NCBI GenBank assembly: GCA_021740645.1
Contig: JAIOZL010000007.1
Span: 62,001-126,000, forward strand
Reading direction: 5' to 3'
Length of the DNA: 64,000 bases
Source of the DNA: Bacteroidales bacterium
Lineage (GTDB): Bacteria > Bacteroidota > Bacteroidia > Bacteroidales > JAADJA01
Position 1 is the first letter of the stretch, and every line of letters starts with the position of its first letter. Below are positions 62,254-64,000 of the stretch, piece by piece. The notes under the pieces are model-generated. The model was not told where the DNA came from, ran no database searches, and saw only the letters and a list, made by a program, of their open reading frames with translations. Made by a program: the position numbers and the translations under genes.

Positions 62254-63924
62254 TCAATTTTTTAAAATTTTGTAAGATCCAATTAATTTACCCTTTTCGT
62301 CAATTAGATTGATCAGGTAAAAACCATCGGGATAATGAATAAGGTTGACTGAACTCATTGAATTGGATATCATACCTGAATAAAGTTTTTTACCAGCCAA
62401 ATTAACTATTTCTATTCCAAATCCTGTTTGGTTTGTCGATACGATAACCTGATTCCTTGTCGGATTTGGATAAATATGAAGTTTTTCTGTTCTATTAGTT
62501 TTCGAAGAGCTAACAAATACTTCTTCAAACATAGAAATAAATATGTCTTTATCACCGTATGATTGCATAATATCGTTACCAAAATTTCCAAGGTCAGAAA
62601 AATTGGAACCCAAATAAACATATCCCAGTGAATCCATATCAAAAGCCAAGTAGTCAGTAAAGTATAGGTTGCCACCATAAATGCCCTGTACCCATTTAAA
62701 CTTACCAGTTTCCTTTTCTACTTCGGTAAAATAACTATCATAACCATTTGAAACTCCGTCAAGATAAAGATCATCAAAATAGCAATTTGACTTATAACTC
62801 CCACCAACAAATAGTTTCCCATTTTTAACTTTCATATCGCAGGGAACGATGCTATTTGGCAACCCACTGATGCCAGTAATTTGGTTATACCAGTTCAATT
62901 GCCCTTCACTATTTATTGACAATAAAAATGTTTCATTATTAATTATTCCGCTTGGTGCAATTTCAGTAGAATCAAAAATAATTGCAGAATAATAGCTAGA
63001 AGTAAAATAAGTATTATTGCTATCATCGCAGCATAAATCATAGTTAGGTGTATTGAAGTTGCCATCTGCAGTAGTTGCCCAGATTATATTACCCTCATTT
63101 GTAAATTTAGCAAAGAGCATATGATTTTCAGTTTCAAATTCAAAAATTTGATTTTCTATAAAAAGATTAAACCCTTCGAATGTCGAGGCAATTATCAAAT
63201 TGTCATCACTATCCAAAACAATTGGGTGTTTGCCTGATAAGGAACCATCAGTATATAGCACCTTTATCCATTGCATATTAAAATCACTATCAAATTTCCA
63301 AACCGGAATTTTGAATGTTCCCAGAGGGGCAATAATGACTTCGTTATCTGGACCATAGTATATGGTATCCAAACTTACTCCTGCAAAATAAATATTATCA
63401 TTACCATCCACAACGAAGTGCCTGCAAAGCGAATATCCATCAGATATTTGGATTGGGGTAAAGCTTTCAGGTGACAATTCATTTGAAAACTTACAAATAA
63501 AACCCTGCGGGAACTCACGATAAATAGCAGTATCTCCAAATTGCATCGTACCTCTAAAACCTCCTGAGATAATAACATCATCATCTCCAATAAATTCAAT
63601 CATCCTAGTATCAATGAAATTAATTTCGCCTTGTATGTCGAAATGGTAAAAATTTAATAAATCACCAGAACTAGTAAACTTTAATATGCTAGTGGTTGCT
63701 GAATTACTTAACAGGCTATCATTCAAATAAAAGAAATCAGATTCATACCGAACCAATGCAAATAAATTTCCCTGACTGTCTATTTTAAGATCAATGACAT
63801 TATCTTCATATAGTCCTCCAAGCTGGTTTGTATGAAGGAAGTTCATTGGCTCTTGGGATAATATTGAAGTAACACATAAAAATGTTAAGATAAGAAATAA
63901 ATACTTGACAATTTTTATTTTCAT
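62254..63924 (-). CDS. T9SS-exported SBBP-like beta-propeller protein
   Basis: The 556-residue protein has a signal peptide ending near ILSQ (residue 24). Residues about 35-470 form repeats with the theme DSQGNLFALVRY, DGNDNIYFAGVS, DSDDNLIIASTF, DDSNNTYFTSSY and DSLGYVYLGSNF, as in SBBP or seven-bladed lyase-like propellers. The sorting domain is IYPNPTRNQVIVSTNQ ... PDGFYLINLIDEKGKLIGSYKILK (about 487-556). No enzymatic residues are evident. Bases beyond 63924 to the window end are AT-rich, with no gene. Confidence 0.82.
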   Translation of the reverse strand: MKIKIVKYLFLILTFLCVTSILSQEPMNFLHTNQLGGLYEDNVIDLKIDSQGNLFALVRYESDFFYLNDSLLSNSATTSILKFTSSGDLLNFYHFDIQGEINFIDTRMIEFIGDDDVIISGGFRGTMQFGDTAIYREFPQGFICKFSNELSPESFTPIQISDGYSLCRHFVVDGNDNIYFAGVSLDTIYYGPDNEVIIAPLGTFKIPVWKFDSDFNMQWIKVLYTDGSLSGKHPIVLDSDDNLIIASTFEGFNLFIENQIFEFETENHMLFAKFTNEGNIIWATTADGNFNTPNYDLCCDDSNNTYFTSSYYSAIIFDSTEIAPSGIINNETFLLSINSEGQLNWYNQITGISGLPNSIVPCDMKVKNGKLFVGGSYKSNCYFDDLYLDGVSNGYDSYFTEVEKETGKFKWVQGIYGGNLYFTDYLAFDMDSLGYVYLGSNFSDLGNFGNDIMQSYGDKDIFISMFEEVFVSSSKTNRTEKLHIYPNPTRNQVIVSTNQTGFGIEIVNLAGKKLYSGMISNSMSSVNLIHYPDGFYLINLIDEKGKLIGSYKILKN

Positions 63925-64000
63925 CCTGATTATTTTTGTTTTCTAATTTATGGCTTTAGCAATGACAAATATAAGGAAAAAAAATCCAAATTCTTAGAAA

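Overview
The window looks like a chromosome segment of a free-living Bacteroidota bacterium (class Bacteroidia or a relative). Three things point there. At least ten secreted proteins carry a C-terminal type IX secretion (T9SS) sorting domain of the PNP...G.Y...K type. Upstream regions carry the Bacteroidota -7 element TAnnTTTG. Bacteroidota-restricted families such as DUF4837, a PorE-like protein and cysteate synthase are present. Composition is AT-rich and even throughout. I saw no rRNA, tRNA, intact prophage, CRISPR array or intact insertion sequence.

Layout. 1-8.8 kb: the start of a truncated secreted protein, a secreted six-hairpin glycosidase, a cysteate synthase homologue followed by cysS, a T9SS cargo protein, and an overlapping SGNH hydrolase/methyltransferase pair. 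8.9-23.8 kb: a very large multidomain secreted protein, an FG-GAP propeller T9SS protein, then a minus-strand run of a peptidyl-arginine-deiminase-like T9SS protein, a YVTN-propeller T9SS protein, and mtnA, a class II aldolase and tag. 23.9-27.3 kb: tatA, an MltD-type lytic transglycosylase with three LysM domains, and a DUF4837 lipoprotein. 27.25-28.05 kb: a gene-free repeat-rich strip holding two relics, the 3' end of a T9SS cargo gene and the 3' end of a REP-associated tyrosine transposase between inverted palindromes. 28.05-35.8 kb: a TetR-controlled efflux operon (TetR, TolC-like, HlyD-like lipoprotein, DUF2147, two ABC ATPases, two ABC-2 permeases) resembling E. coli cecR-ybhGFSR with ybhF split in two, interrupted by a four-helix-bundle (23S rRNA intervening sequence type) gene. 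35.9-45.7 kb: two tandem paralogous T9SS propeller proteins, a giant beta-helix T9SS protein and an outer-membrane barrel. 45.8-50.8 kb: an MltF-type lytic transglycosylase, a TPR protein and a PorE-like OmpA protein. 50.8-64 kb: more T9SS propeller proteins interspersed with flavodoxin, an extended SDR, an outer-membrane barrel, a GH3 acyl-amido synthetase/LysE exporter pair, an EEP-family phosphohydrolase and a YghZ-like aldo/keto reductase.

How it fits together: the window is dominated by export of large beta-propeller and beta-helix proteins through T9SS, with one plausible T9SS envelope component (PorE-like) and two peptidoglycan lytic transglycosylases encoded among the cargo genes. Dispersed palindromes of the GACCTAACAGGT...ACCTGTTAGGTC family sit at gene ends and probably act as terminators.

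The points most worth following are the deiminase homologue with a conserved catalytic tetrad, the GH3-LysE pair, the mtnA-aldolase pair, the four-helix gene with inverted flanks inside the ABC operon, the transposase relic and the duplicated T9SS genes. I found no multi-gene system that I can defend as wholly new. Functions are inferred from remembered family features, not from searches.
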